The notes: generated by a model from the sequence alone, not told the origin. A stretch of DNA of 64,000 nucleotides from Saccharum officinarum (GCA_020631735.1 CM036215.1:12302346-12366345); one strand, 5' to 3'. Positions 44,569 to 56,164 are shown, counted from the first letter of the stretch. Made by a program: numbers and translations.

Positions 44569-45711
44569 TTCTCGATGCAATAATGACCACCTATTGCATC
44601 AGATTTGCTAAATTGATGCAATAGCACCCACCTATTGCATCAAATTTGTGTTTGATGCAAGGTGAAGCAATGCGACAGGGTCAAAAATTAGTAGTGATGG
44701 AAGGCCTCCACCGAAGTCGGGCATGATTGGGCCTAGCTAGGGTGCGGGCGCACCCCTGGTGCGGCTGCACCCCTAGCTGGCCCAACCAGCCTCTTCTTGC
44801 ACGGGTTGCCCCTTACCACCTCTCTATGGTCAGTTACATGGGTGTGGTGGTAAATTAAATGCACGGGATGGCAGTTTGATCAAATTAGGAAGGAATCAAG
44901 GGAATATACCATGGGACATTCCCTCCTCTCTACCCATAAAAGGAGGACCTCTCCCCCTCATTCCAACAACACCTGAAGGCAAAGAGCTACACCACAAGAG
45001 CACCACTCTAAAGGTCTTAGGCCCTAGCTAGCTAGTAGACATGGATAGGGAGAGATGTGAGGGAGAGTACGGGGAAGCACTGGGCTAGTCGGTGTCTCCT
45101 TAACTTGTACCTCGACAAACACCTGTACCTCAACGGAGCCTTCCGTTAAGTGAGTGTTCGTGTTTCTTATGGAATTAAGTCTTTAGTATAGCTAGGCTTT
45201 ACTCTTATTTACTTGTGGGTTCATCGTCTGTCCCCATGGTGGATACTCTAGCAGAGGGCTCCTGATAAAAACAGATAACCCTATGTGATGCTAGAGTAGT
45301 AGTCGATTGAGTAGACATGGTGTCTAGGATAGAGGCTACCTTCATTTGCCTTATTCCCCACGGTTGGGGGGTACGCGGCAGGTGGTGACAGCCCTGTTTG
45401 TCCTTTGTAATCCCCATGTTCGGGTTCGGCATAGAGCTATAGGCCGGGCTCACTTGACAGACTAGGTGCTACCTAGTGCCCGAAGTGAGCAAGTAGAAGT
45501 AGAGATTATCTATCCTTAGACTCTAAAAACCATAGGAATCCATCTCAACCTCTACTAACTCTACCCTTGTGTTGTCCTTGGACGAACTAGCTAGAAGAGT
45601 ACCTCCGTTCCTAGTGGAAAATACATACCCTGAATACTTCCAGGTGAAGTGCTACAACGGTAATTCCATGCGCTTGCGGATTATTTCTGTTTGCGTTAAG
45701 AAATACCAACA

Positions 45712-45901
45712 ACGGTGCACCACCATGCTTCTCGGTACCTGAGGAAAGTTCTCGACACTCAAGGAAGGCTCTCGGCACCCGAGCATCTACATATGGCTCC
45801 TCAATACTTGAGAATATCAAGCTGCACTGCTCATAACCTCGGTACCCGACGGATAGCTCATTGGTACTCAGAGTACTCGCAACTTAAGGGGTCTCTGACA
45901 T
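45712..45901. repeat. F: LTR-like fragment with degenerate CTCGGTACCCGAG palindromes
   Basis: About 190 bp between the RE-A and RE-D LTRs. It contains six versions of a 13-bp near-palindrome, CTCGGTACCTGAG and relatives, at 45731, 45751, 45771, 45800, 45838 and 45861. It continues at 55317 after RE-D, because GACAT is duplicated on both sides. No gene. Confidence 0.6.
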
Positions 45902-47451
45902 TGTTGACAGTTGTCAACAACCATTATAAACCATCAATATAACTTGTATAAGGGCGTGAAAATAATCACAATATAGGTTTAGGGGTTTAAACTAACAAAT
46001 TTCATGAGTTTTGGTGAATCTGTGTTTTCAGCAGGGTTTATTCAGAAAACCATCAATGTGGACCCAAACGTCAGATTTAATCGCGCTTATCTGCAACGAA
46101 AATAACTCTAGAAGGTTTTAGAGGACTCCAGGAGGTAAACCACTGAAGCAAAGGGTGAGAGGCAGCTAGGTGGGGCCGATGGGCCCCTGGGCCCACCTAT
46201 CGGCCCCCTCCTCGAATGTCAGTTCTCCACCGCCTTAGGGTTTGCATCTATGCCATTCTTTCAAGTCGGTTTGATCTGAGGGCTCAGAATTGATGCCCCG
46301 CCCTATATATACCAGCCCCTGCCACCCCCAGAGGAATTGCATAAGTCATTTGAGAAGGCAGAAACCCTAATCAACATCAGAGCTCCACCATATTCTAGGG
46401 CATTGCTAGCTAGGCTAGATCTAGAGGGAGGCCAGCTTTGCTTGGATTCCTAATCGTGTCAAGAGCGTGGCTTGGTATAGTCCCTTGCATCTGCTTTTGT
46501 ATCTTTCATATTTCATATGTTTGCAACAATTGATTCGACATTGTTCTTAATATTATTCATGTTCCTAGTTATCATGTTCATTGTTTACTTTGATTATATG
46601 ATTAGTATAGCTAGATTGTCATTATATTCAAGCATAAGTTCATATAGCGCTCGCTCTAGTGTACATGGGGTGAGTGGTTGACATTGTGTAAGCATGGTGT
46701 TTATACATTGTTTATATGCAGATGCACCCTATATTCTGTGCCATGTGGTAGATTGCGGATGTGACACTCCTATTGAGTCCTTTGTAGTCCACTCCCCGAA
46801 TATAGGACAGGTAGGATCTAGTTATGAAGGATAGCAAGCTCTATTCTTAATCTTCCTTAGTAATATCCCTTATGTGTAGATATGAAGTCAATCTTAGCCA
46901 TGAGTACTAAGTGTAATTGCACTAATCAATGTATGCTTCGACTTGTAATTAAGAATGACTTTGGAATTATTTCTCTAATTTCTACTTAGCAATGCTAATG
47001 CCATAGAAAGGAGTACTATGAGTGATCATTGTTCAGTTATCATCTACCATTCATATATATTTATCTCTTGACTTATCCCTGTTATGAGTAGAGTAATGGT
47101 TATGGTTTATTTCTCCATCAAAAGTATAAGTTATCAATATATTCCATCTATATGTCCTTCCCTGTGTTAAAAATATAAATAACGATACCTAGAATACTCC
47201 CAGGTGAAATGCTATAATGGTATATTATCTGTGCACTTGCAGATCCCTTCATATACATATTTATGTTCTTTGTAGTCACATGAAATACTTAAAGTACTTC
47301 TTAGTGTCATTCTAGAAGTGACGCTAAGGAATGTCAGTAAGCATTTCTTGCATCATAGCTATAGATGACAACTTAACAAAAGTGATGTTAAGAAATATCA
47401 ACAAACATTAGGTGGCTAATGAAACAAGTGACATGTTAATAAATACCAACA
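45902..47451 (+). repeat. RE-D 5' LTR (1550 bp)
   Basis: TGTTGACAGTTGTCAACAACC..AAATACCAACA, matched by 53739-55311. A TATA box (CTATATATAC) lies at 46303-46312, followed by a leader with GCAGAAACCCTAATC. Small frames inside it (like 46540-46800) recur in the other copies and are not genes. Confidence 0.9.
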
Positions 47452-47458
47452 AGCATTT

Positions 47459-47477
47459 TTGACGCCGTTGCCAGGGA
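47459..47477 (+). other. RE-D primer-binding site
   Basis: TTGACGCCGTTGCCAGGGA shortly after the LTR, two changes from TGGCGCCGTTGCCGGGGA (Asp-tRNA type). Confidence 0.8.
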
Positions 47478-47554
47478 AGGTAGCTAGGCAAGAAGGAATA
47501 TTGATAAACTTGTACCCTTGTTCTATCTACTTTTGTATCTTATGCAAGGTAATG

Positions 47555-48930
47555 TATGACTGGTTTTGACCTTCCGACAAACTACGTTGAAAATCTAGAA
47601 GCCCTACTCAGGAGGACTATGGCTAAACTTAAGAAAGTTCCAGCTTTAGAATCGAAAGACAACTAGACAAGGCGAAGCTTAGCACCAATTTTTGAAGCCA
47701 TGGCTGGCAAGACTCTCCGTGAATTCTCTGCTCCAACTACCGTACTGCACATGCGATCAACATTAGAGACAATGCTTTTGAGCTCAAGCCAACTCTCATC
47801 AACATGGTGCAAGCTAGCCAGTTTTGTGAAAAGGCACATAATATGCGAGTGCTCATCTCCAACACTTCCTGGAGATCTGCAACACTTTCACCATCAAAGG
47901 AGTTACCAGAGACACCATTTTACTTCGCCTCTTCCCATTTTCACTTTTGGGGAAGGTAGAGCAATGGTTCTATACCAACAAAGATAGAAACACTACATGG
48001 GAGAACTGTTCCACTACCTTCCTAGCAAACTTCTTTCCCACGAGCAAGACCAATGCTCGGTGTGGGAGAATTTTAAGTTTTCAGCAGCATCATGATGAAT
48101 CTGTCTCTGAGGCATGGGAACGCTTTCAAGACTACATTTCAGAATGTCCTCATCATGGGATGGAGGATTGGCTACTCATGCAGACTTTCTACCATGGGTT
48201 GACAAACAGCAATCGTGAGAATATGGATGTCGTTGCTAGAGATACATTCTTGTCACTTACAATTGCATAGGCAATAGCTCTTGTGGAGAAGATGGTCTCA
48301 ACCAAAGTTGGAATGAAGAATGTCTTCAGACCGCAAGAGAGGTGGAGGTATGCATCAAATTAAGGAGGTAGACATGCTATCTGCCAAGATGGATCTGCTG
48401 ATGAAGAGGCTTGAAGATCAAGCCAATGAAAAGAAAGAAGTCATGCACATTCATGATTCCCACATGACGTGTGAAGAGTGCGGAAACACTAGGCATTCAG
48501 GGAACAACTGTCCTGAAACCCACGAGAATGTGAACTTCATCAACAATAACAACTATCGTCCTCAACAGAATCAAGGATGGAACTAGCAACAGAAGCCCAA
48601 CTACCAAGGTAACTATCAAGGTAATAATTACAATAATTTCAATAATCAACCACCCTTGAGAGAGTTAATTTCTGGCCAAGCTAAAATAATGGAGGGCTTA
48701 TCTAGAAAACTAGCTTCCAATGATAAAATCTTAGGAAACATAAACAATAGAATGGATAGTTTTTCCTCTGCCATTAAAAACCAGCATAGCTTTAATAAAA
48801 TGATAGAATCACAAATAGCTCAGCTGGCGGCCGCTGTTCCTCCGACTGACAAAGGTAAGATTCCGGGGCAACCAGAAGATCTCAAAACTGCAAATCTTGT
48901 CGATATTCACAATGCTGCAGGATGCTACAT
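47555..48930 (+). pseudogene. RE-D gag
   Basis: Start MTGFDLPTNYVENLEALLRR at 47555, then a stop after ALESKDN. The conserved N-terminal piece APIFEAMAGKTLREFSAP follows, then frame changes to the capsid core: LRLFPFSLLGKVEQWFY, NFFPTSKTNARCGRI, ESVSEAWERFQDYISECPHH, TFYHGLTNSNRENMDV. A zinc knuckle CEECGNTRHSGNNC lies near 48469-48510 and an Asn/Gln-rich stretch follows. The long C-terminal part (MEGLSRKLASNDKILGNIN, IKNQHSFNKMIESQIAQLA) has coiled-coil character. Several TAG stops, two of them within runs where Gln is expected. Confidence 0.82.
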
Positions 48931-49535
48931 AGAACAATCGATAGGAAGATGGGTGGATTATTCTTTACCTATCAAGAAAGGTGATCCGAGAAGCCCTGTC
49001 ATCCCTATCGCCATTGGGCCTCACATTTTCTAAGAAGCTATTTGTGACTTTGGTGCAAGTGTGAACATCATGCCAAAGGTAATCTATGATAAAATAATAG
49101 AGATGCTCTGTTGTACATAAACATGCGTTTGCAGCTTGTAGATCAGTCACTCTGCTACCCCAAGGGAATTCTTGAAGACATCTGTGTACGAGTGGGCACG
49201 TACCTGTAGATTTTGTGGTTTTGGAAACAGGTAGAGATGTAAGGGCACCCATCATCTTCGGCTGACCTTTCCTAAGCACTGCAAAAGCCATCATCTATGT
49301 GGACAGTGCTAAGATTTGTTTCACCATCAAGGATAGAAAGGAGAAGTTTACTTTCAAGAATCGTATACACCATTCTCCTAGTCATCCACAAATGGCATAC
49401 CTGCCCGGAGAAACAATAGTGAGCAAGAAGAGAAACAACCGGACAAGAAGGACGAATAGGGCCAGGCAGCCACAAGAAGAATCAGTTAAGATGATCAACA
49501 TACTCCGATCAGAGTATGACCACCTTCTCACTTAA
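48931..49535 (+). pseudogene. RE-D retropepsin-like domain 1
   Basis: After the leading PIKKGDPRSPVIPIAIGPH comes the active-site region AICDFGASVNIMPKVIYDK near 49027-49090. D-F-G corresponds to the D-L-G form usual in Athila-type proteases, so this triplet could be functional. Stops and a frame change follow, then the C-terminal half APIIFG-stop-PFLSTAKAIIYVDS and FTIKDRKEKFTFKN (about 49238-49350). A basic tail (RRTNRARQPQEE) ends before a second protease domain starts at about 49570. Confidence 0.72.
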
Positions 49536-49678
49536 TCATTCCTTACCAAGAAGGAAGACCCTAGAGTACTATGATCGAGTGTACCATTGGACAAAGAATC
49601 TTCCACAACACCTTCTGCGACATCGGATCGGGTGTCAACATAATGTCTAAGGTAACACATGACTATCTATTTGGTGAC

Positions 49679-50818
49679 TGTTGACGGTAGTTAACAACCA
49701 TTATAAATCGTCAAAGAAACATGAATAAGGGCATAAATATGATCACCAACAAAGGTCTAGGGGTTTAAACTAATAAATTCCATGAGTTTTGGTGAATCTA
49801 TATTTTCTACAGGGTTTAACCAAAAAATCGTCAAGGTGGACCTACATGTCAGATTTAATTGTGCTTATCCATCGCGAAATGAACACTAGAAGGTTCTAGA
49901 GGACACCAGAAGACACCACGCCGAGGCAGAGAAGCAGAGGCTGCACTACAGGCTGCCTAGCCCCTGGGCCCACATGTTGGTCTTCGCGTTGCAATGTCGG
50001 TTCTTCACCGCCTCCTAGGTTGCATCTACGCTGTTCCTTAAGTTGGTTTGATCCAAGGGCTCACGTTTCATACTTTGGGCTATATATACCAGCTCCTACC
50101 ACCCTCCTTGAGGCATCAAGTCATTTGAGAAGATAGAAACCCTAATCATCCTCAAAGCTCCATCAATTCTAGGGCATAACTAGTTAGGTTAGGTCTAGAG
50201 GGAGGCAAGCAGGCTTCGCTTGCATTCTCGATCGTGTCAAGAGCGTGGTTTGGTATAATCCTTGTACCTCCTCTCTTTTGTATCTCCATTATTTTATATG
50301 TTTGCTACAATTGTTATGACAATATTAGTATTCATCTTATTCATGTTCTTTGTTATAATGTTCATTGTCTACTTTGATTATATACTTAGTATAGCTAGTT
50401 TATCATTATATTCATACATAAGTTCACAAAGCGCTCGCTCTAAACTACATGGGGTGAGTAGTCGATATTGTGTAAGCGTGGTGCTTATACGTTGTTTACC
50501 AGCGGATACATCCTATATTCTAGGCCATGTGGTAGATCACGGATGTGACATTCCTGTTGAGTCCTTTGTAGTCCACTTCCCGATATAGGTAGCATGTAGG
50601 ATGTGGTTACGAAGGAAGGGCAAGCTCTGTTCTTAATCTTCCTTAGTAATATCCCTTATGTGTAGATATAAAGATGATCTTAGCCATGATTACTAGGTGT
50701 AATTGCACTAATCAATGTATGCATTGACTTGTAATTAAGAATGACTTAGGAATTATTCCTCTAATATTCTACCTGACCATGCTAATGCCATAGAAAGAAG
50801 TACTCTGAGTGATTTATC

Positions 50819-50913
<95 letters not shown>

Positions 50914-51030
50914 TATGACTTACCCCTATTATGAGTAGAATATTGGTTATGGTTTACTTCTTCAACAATAGTATAAGTTATTAATACATGTCCATGCTAG
51001 ACCTTCCCTATGGTAAAATATAAATAACGA
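49679..51030 (+). repeat. Third, 3'-truncated RE-D-type LTR inside RE-D
   Basis: Starts TGTTGACGGTAGTTAACAACC and follows the RE-D LTRs with more differences, including GGCTCACG and AGGCATCAAG variants, up to AAATATAAATAACGAT near 51030. The last 250 bp or so of the LTR are missing, and no target duplication can be seen. It also carries the (TA)n tract at 50819-50911. Probably a solo LTR of a related element whose 3' end was deleted together with a piece of host sequence. Confidence 0.8.
50819..50911. repeat. (TA)n microsatellite, about 46 units
   Basis: An uninterrupted AT/TA run of 93 bases, replacing the short CATATATATTTATC of the other two LTR copies (near 47053 and 54912). It therefore expanded after the copies separated. 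Confidence 0.95.
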
Positions 51031-51599
51031 TTTCTGATTTCCGGAGGGAATAGGAAAAGATATCATGGTAAGAATACAAGATTACTATGTCCCTGCCGAC
51101 TTCATGATCCTTGACATGGGAGAAGAAGAAGAAGATGTACCTGTCATCCTGGGAAGACCGTTCCTCAACACCACAAATGCAATCATCTACGTCGGATCTG
51201 GACAACTCCACTTCTAATTTCCTAGATAAAAGGTACGTTGCTATTTCAATAGTTATACCACTAATGAACAGCCAAAGACGACCTGCTCCAAGAGGAGATG
51301 CTGAGCATCTCAACGCTAGAGGAATCAATCCCTGAAGAATGAGGAAGAAATAGAAGTTGTGAAGGATGAATCTACTCCGCCAAAATCAAGTCCACGGACC
51401 AAGCGGGTGTGGAAAGAGAAGGTGGCATCATCATCAGAGTCACCATCATAAGAGGTGCAACTATCAAGGTTTCCATCTTCGGGACCGGCAGATGCACCCA
51501 AAGAATAAGAAAGACTAGAGAAAAGTCCTATCCGGAGAACTCAAAAATCCGAACTCTCGCTGGGAGGTAAAATCAGTAGTTATCCATATTTATTTTTAT

Positions 51600-53738
51600 C
51601 ATTGCATGAGTTATTTTTACTTTAGCATATTTACTTTTCTGTATTAGCATTGCATTTAGAAAAGAAAATAAAAATTCATTGTTGCATAATAAATCCTAAG
51701 CCCCATGTGAATATTTCCATGCAAGAATATTTACCGTGGTGGCATAAAAAATGATAAAAATATCATGCATACATTTAGTTACATTCCATTATATCATAAA
51801 ATCCAAAAAAAATATTAGAAAGACATCCTGCTAGAATTCTGCCACTTCAAAAATATTTCCAAGAACAACTAATCTCCGGACGGGTGATCACTAACCCCCT
51901 TATCCTAATCCGTTCCACGAGTTTTGGTGTTCTTTTTGACATTTTGCAGGATGATATACATGATCAAGAGTAAGTTTACCTGGTCGACTTCATCTCGCTC
52001 CACCCATGGACGAAGAAGAACATCTGCTGGTAAAATTGCTCTAAGAAGGATCACTCAACTTCAACATTCGATCGCTTCATTGAGCGACCATGACAATAAT
52101 TAGCTTGGGGAAGAGCATCCCCATGTATCTAGATAAGTATTTCTTTCCCTTTTACAAGTGTGCTTTATTAGCTAAAAAAAGATGCATAACTAAAAACAAA
52201 ATAAAAATTTCATCTTTGTGTTAGTTATATATATATAGTAAGGTGTGATCTTAAAAATGAAAACAAAATAAAAAGTGTGTCTAGTTTTCTATTTTTAAGA
52301 GCTGAATAAAATAAATGGACTCTGAAGATAATCTCTTATAATGGAAACAATGAATAGTTTCTCTATTGTAATTCCTTTCAAGTACCTAGTTTTTAGCCTT
52401 GAATTCTCCTGAGTTTTGGATAACACTATTTTGATATAAGAATTTACTCTGAACTTGAAACTCATGGGTAGCATATGCTTGATTTAAGTCTTGGTAATTG
52501 ATGGATATGACATGAGAAGGTCTGAGCTGTTGTTTATCTTTTTCAAGTAATACTAAAGTTCTGGAGATTTATCTTTTGAAAAATATAAACATACTACATG
52601 ATGAGCTCCTGTATGACAAAGCTTGAATTCCTACCAGAGCCAAATATGTTATTTAGGATAGAAAAACTTCCACTCATATATGCTGCTTGTTTTGCATTGA
52701 GTTTAGTCAAGCTTTGTTGACCCTTATGAGAGGTTTGTCATGCTCTTAAAATCAAGATCACGTATACACCACCTACATATGCACTACTCCTACACTGGGG
52801 GTAGGCACAAAAACAGGCCATTCCATTTAGATCCACCAAAAAATGTTTTATTCCTACACTGGGAATAAACACCAAAAATATTCTTGATAGGATTTTCCAC
52901 CAAATAAATGCTCCAAGTTCTTGTTACTATCTCTCAAAAGTTTTGTTGCAAAGAAGAAGCATTGGACTATGCAAAAGTTATTCATAAAAAAAGAAAGAAA
53001 AAAAGAGAAGTTAAGAAAAAATGGACAAGTGTCCGAGATATCTAAAACAATGAGTACTCATATGCCCGCCTGAAAAAAGAAAGAGAGATGAATAAGATAG
53101 CCCATGTTTTCTTGCAAAGATATTTTCAAGTTTCAAAAAAGAGATATGTTTTCAAGAAGCATAGTAGAATTAGGTCAGCTACCATAAATATCCACCATAT
53201 ATCCACACATGCACATCTTAATTTGATTATATGACTCAACTCTCTTTGGATCTAAGGTTTGACTTTATAATATATGTATTGCAAGTATGCTCTTTCATGC
53301 TATTTCCACTCCTATGAGCTCCACATAAGCCTTAGATGTAGGAAGAGAAAGGTATAACATCATTATTTCCTTGTTAAAGATCCACAAATACCATATATAT
53401 TGGGAGACTTGAGAGTGTGATACAAAGGAAGCTCTGAGTTTTATTTTGAAAACCTATAAAAACTCTAGAATAATGGTTGAGCAAAGAACTTGAGACATAG
53501 TGCTTGACTTGATCGTTCTATCTCTCAATCACTCAAGACCCAAGTGAAGGCTAAGAAGCCCCATGGTTGAAGGTAATATGGGTAAGTTTGAAAGTCAGAA
53601 TAGTTTATTCTAATCCAGAGGCGAATTCTTATTTGAACTCATGTGTACTTTTGAGGAGTGACAACATCGAAGCAACTCTGAATCCATTGCTAAGTTTAGC
53701 TTTGCTTAGGGACAAGCAAAGGTTAAGCTTGGAGAGTT
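51600..53738 (+). other. RE-D 3' non-coding region and polypurine tract
   Basis: 2.1 kb, AT-rich, no credible gene. The part from 52690 matches RE-A (29580-30430), including the TCCTACACTGGG repeats near 52790-52860. It ends in TTAGGGACAAGCAAAGGTTAAGCTTGGAGAGTT (split between 53705 and 53738); the last 15 bases are a weak polypurine tract. Confidence 0.65.
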
Positions 53739-55311
53739 TATTGACGGTAGTTAACAACCATTATAAACCGTCAATATAACTTGTATAAGGGCATGAAAAT
53801 AATCACCAATATAGGTTTAGGGGTTTAAACTTACAAATTCCACGAGTTTTGGTGAATCTGTGTTTTTAGCAGGGTTTATTCAGAAAACCATCAAGGTGGA
53901 CCCAAACGTCAGATTTAATCGCGCTTATCTGCAACGAAAATAACTCTAGAAGGTTTCAGATGACTCCAAGAGGCAAACCACCGAAGCAGAGGGCGAGAGG
54001 CAGCCAGGTGGGGCCGACTGGCCCCACTTGCAGACCAGCCGGCCCCTAGGCCCACCTGTCTGCCACCTCCTTTGAATGTCGATTCTCCACCGCCTTGGGG
54101 TTTGCATCTACGCCGTTCTTTTAAGTTGGTTTGATCCAAGGGCTCAGAATTGATGCTGCGCCCTATATATACCATCCCCTGCCACCCCCCTGAGAAAATG
54201 CATAAGTCATTTGAGAAGGCAGAAACCCTAATCATCCTCAGAGCTCCACCATATTCTAGGGCATAGCTTGCTAGGCTAGATCTAGAGGGAGGCAAGCTTC
54301 GCTTGGATTCCTGATCATGTCAAGAGCGTGGCTTGGTATAGCCCCTTATATCCTCTTTTGTATCTTTCATATTTCATATATTTGCTACAATTGATTCGAC
54401 ATTGTTCATAATATTATTCATGTTCCTAGTTATCATGTTTATCGTTTACTTTGATTATATGCTTAGTGTAGCTAGACTGTCATTATATTCAAGCATAAGT
54501 TCATATAGCGCTCGCTCTAATGTACATGGGGTGAGTAGTCGACATTGTGTAAGCGTGGAGCTTATACGTTGTTTACATGCGGATGCACCCTATATTCCAG
54601 GCCATGTGGTAGATTGCAGATGTGACACTCCCGTTGAGTCCTTTGTAGTCCACTCCCGAATATAGGACAGGTAAGATCTAGTTACAAAGGAAGACAAGCT
54701 CTGTTTTTAATCTTCCTTAGCAATATCCCTTATGTGTAGATATGAAGTTGATCTTAGCCATGACTACTAAGTGTAATTGCACTAATCAACGTATGCTTTG
54801 ACTTATAATTAAGAATGACTTAGGAATTATTCCTCTAATTTCTACTTAGAAATGCTTATACCATAGAAAGGAGTACTCTGAATGATGAATATTCAGTTAT
54901 CATCTACCATTCATATATATTTATCTCTTGACTTACCCCTATTATGAGTAGAGTAATGGTTATGGTTTATTTCTCCATCAAAAGTATAAGTTATCAATAT
55001 ATTTCATATGCCTGTCCTTTCCTGTGATAAAAATATAAATGATGATACCTGAAATACTTTCGGGTGAAATGCTACAATGGTATATTATCTGTGCGCTTGC
55101 AGATCCCTTCATATACATATTTATGTTCTTTCTAGTCACATGAAATACTTAAAGTACTTCTTAGTGTCATTTTAGAAGTGACGCTAAGGAATATCAGCAA
55201 ACATTTCTGGCATTATAGATAGGGATGACAACTTAGGAAAACTGATGTTAAGAAATGTCAATAAACATTAGGTGGCTATTAAAACAAGTGACATGTTAAT
55301 AAATACCAACA
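53739..55311 (+). repeat. RE-D 3' LTR (1573 bp)
   Basis: Matches 45902-47451 with a few per cent differences. First bases TATTGACGG (G to A in the terminal TG). Last bases AAATACCAACA, followed by the GACAT duplication. Confidence 0.9.
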
Positions 55312-55316
55312 GACAT

Positions 55317-55900
55317 CCCGAGGGCTAAAGCTACTAGCTAGCTTGTCATTAAGTTCTATGGGGGCTACTATCAGATATATGAGTCAGGGGTACCCGCACC
55401 GCCCGTATATGCGATCATGTCCAGGCTATTGGCCTAGCAGCCATCAAGGAAGAGGCCCACGAAGGGCTGAGGCAATCGACCAATGTGGGGATCAAGACAA
55501 GCCGAGAATCTCCAAGATAGGAGTATCTGGATGATATGGATCAATCTATTGCGCATTCTATGTAACAAATTAGGAATCTAATCTGTTAGCCCAATCGTTC
55601 TCATTATAACCCTACCCCCTCTGCCTATATAAAGGGGGATAGGGACCTCGAGCTGGGGATCCATCTTCTCTTATTCCAATCTACTATGTAACTAGGAGCA
55701 ACAGCCCTTGTAATTGAGTATACGAATACAAGAGCAGTAGCAGCACCACTAGAGTAGGATTTAGCGCGCTGCCGCGCCCCGAACCAGTATAAATCCTTGT
55801 GTCTCATGTGTTACCATCTGATTATGTCTACGCGATCACATTGCTAGGCATTGCCGGAGCTAAATCATCTGACAAGTGTGTGTGTGTGTGTGTGAACTCG
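55317..55900 (+). repeat. F continued: LTR-like fragment with TATA box
   Basis: No gene. A TATA box (CCTATATAAAGGGG, 55625-55638) is followed by a leader-like CTCGAGCTGGGGATCC and a U5-like stretch. A (TG)n tract lies at 55877-55894. Taken with 45712-45901 it looks like one LTR of a Tat-type element that RE-D entered. The far end is uncertain. Confidence 0.5.
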
Positions 55901-56164
55901 TTGTTTTCTTGTCTAGTCTTTCTGTGGTCGACTTGTGCTACAGTCTAACACAATTGTAGTTATAGGCAATCTCAGAGCAAAACAAGTGAACCGTGCAAAA
56001 ATCAAAGTACCACTAGGCGACAGGATGTCACTCCTATGTTGCCCAGCTGCAAGCATATGTAAGTGATGGTCGTGTTACTCTTTTTATATTAAATACACAA
56101 TGCCTTTGTATCAACAGAAAACATGTGCGATTTTAACAAAAGAACAAGAACAGTTAGGACGTAG

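Larger units (their letters stand above)
30769..44696. mobile_element. CACTA-2: small non-autonomous CACTA element, split by RE-E
   Basis: The ends are CACTACAAATTTTTGACCC at 30769 and, reverse-complemented from 44696, CACTACTAATTTTTGACCC: one mismatch in 19. Its own sequence is 30769-32203 and 44574-44696, about 1.56 kb, without a gene. It is packed with direct and inverted subterminal repeats around TTGCATC and GATGCAATA (more than 30 copies, densest at 30790-31380, 31900-32195 and 44574-44665). The middle (31380-31860) lacks the repeats and holds no recognised feature. The flanks read AAGGA and ATGGA. Confidence 0.85.
30434..45711 (+). repeat. RE-A 3' LTR, split by CACTA-2
   Basis: The first 335 bp (30434-30768, from TGTTGGCAGTCC) and the last 1015 bp (44697-45711, to AAATACCAACA) together make about 1.35 kb, the same length as the RE-B LTRs, and align to them from end to end. 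The interruption is CACTA-2. A TATA-like CCCATAAAAGG lies near 44935. The matching 5' LTR is not in the window. Confidence 0.85.
49560..51210 (+). pseudogene. RE-D retropepsin-like domain 2, split by an LTR copy
   Basis: The N-terminal half (FCDIGSGVNIMSKVTHDYLF, about 49610-49678) stops where a partial LTR begins. The C-terminal half resumes at about 51030: VRIQDYYVPADFMILDMGEE, then DVPVILGRPFLNTTNAIIYV. The active-site triplet is D-I-G. A few residues between the halves appear lost with the end of the inserted LTR. Stop codons follow; the downstream Ser/Pro/Lys-rich stretch to about 51590 is in the same style as other gag-pro tails. No polymerase follows. Confidence 0.72.
45902..55311 (+). 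mobile_element. RE-D: gag-protease LTR retrotransposon, Tat/Athila-related
   Basis: Perfect target duplication GACAT (45897-45901 and 55312-55316). LTRs at 45902-47451 and 53739-55311; the 3' copy starts TATTGACGG where the 5' copy has TGTTGACAG. An Asp-tRNA-type primer site, gag, two retropepsin-like domains and a long 3' non-coding region follow. No reverse transcriptase or integrase is visible. The 3' region from 52690 is homologous to RE-A and RE-B, and the LTR ends (AAATACCAACA) match theirs, so these are relatives. A third, incomplete LTR copy sits inside. Confidence 0.88.

Noticed and set aside
53915..54295. Minus-strand frame of 126 codons in the RE-D 3' LTR
   Set aside because: It is antisense within LTR promoter and leader sequence and is broken in the other two LTR copies.
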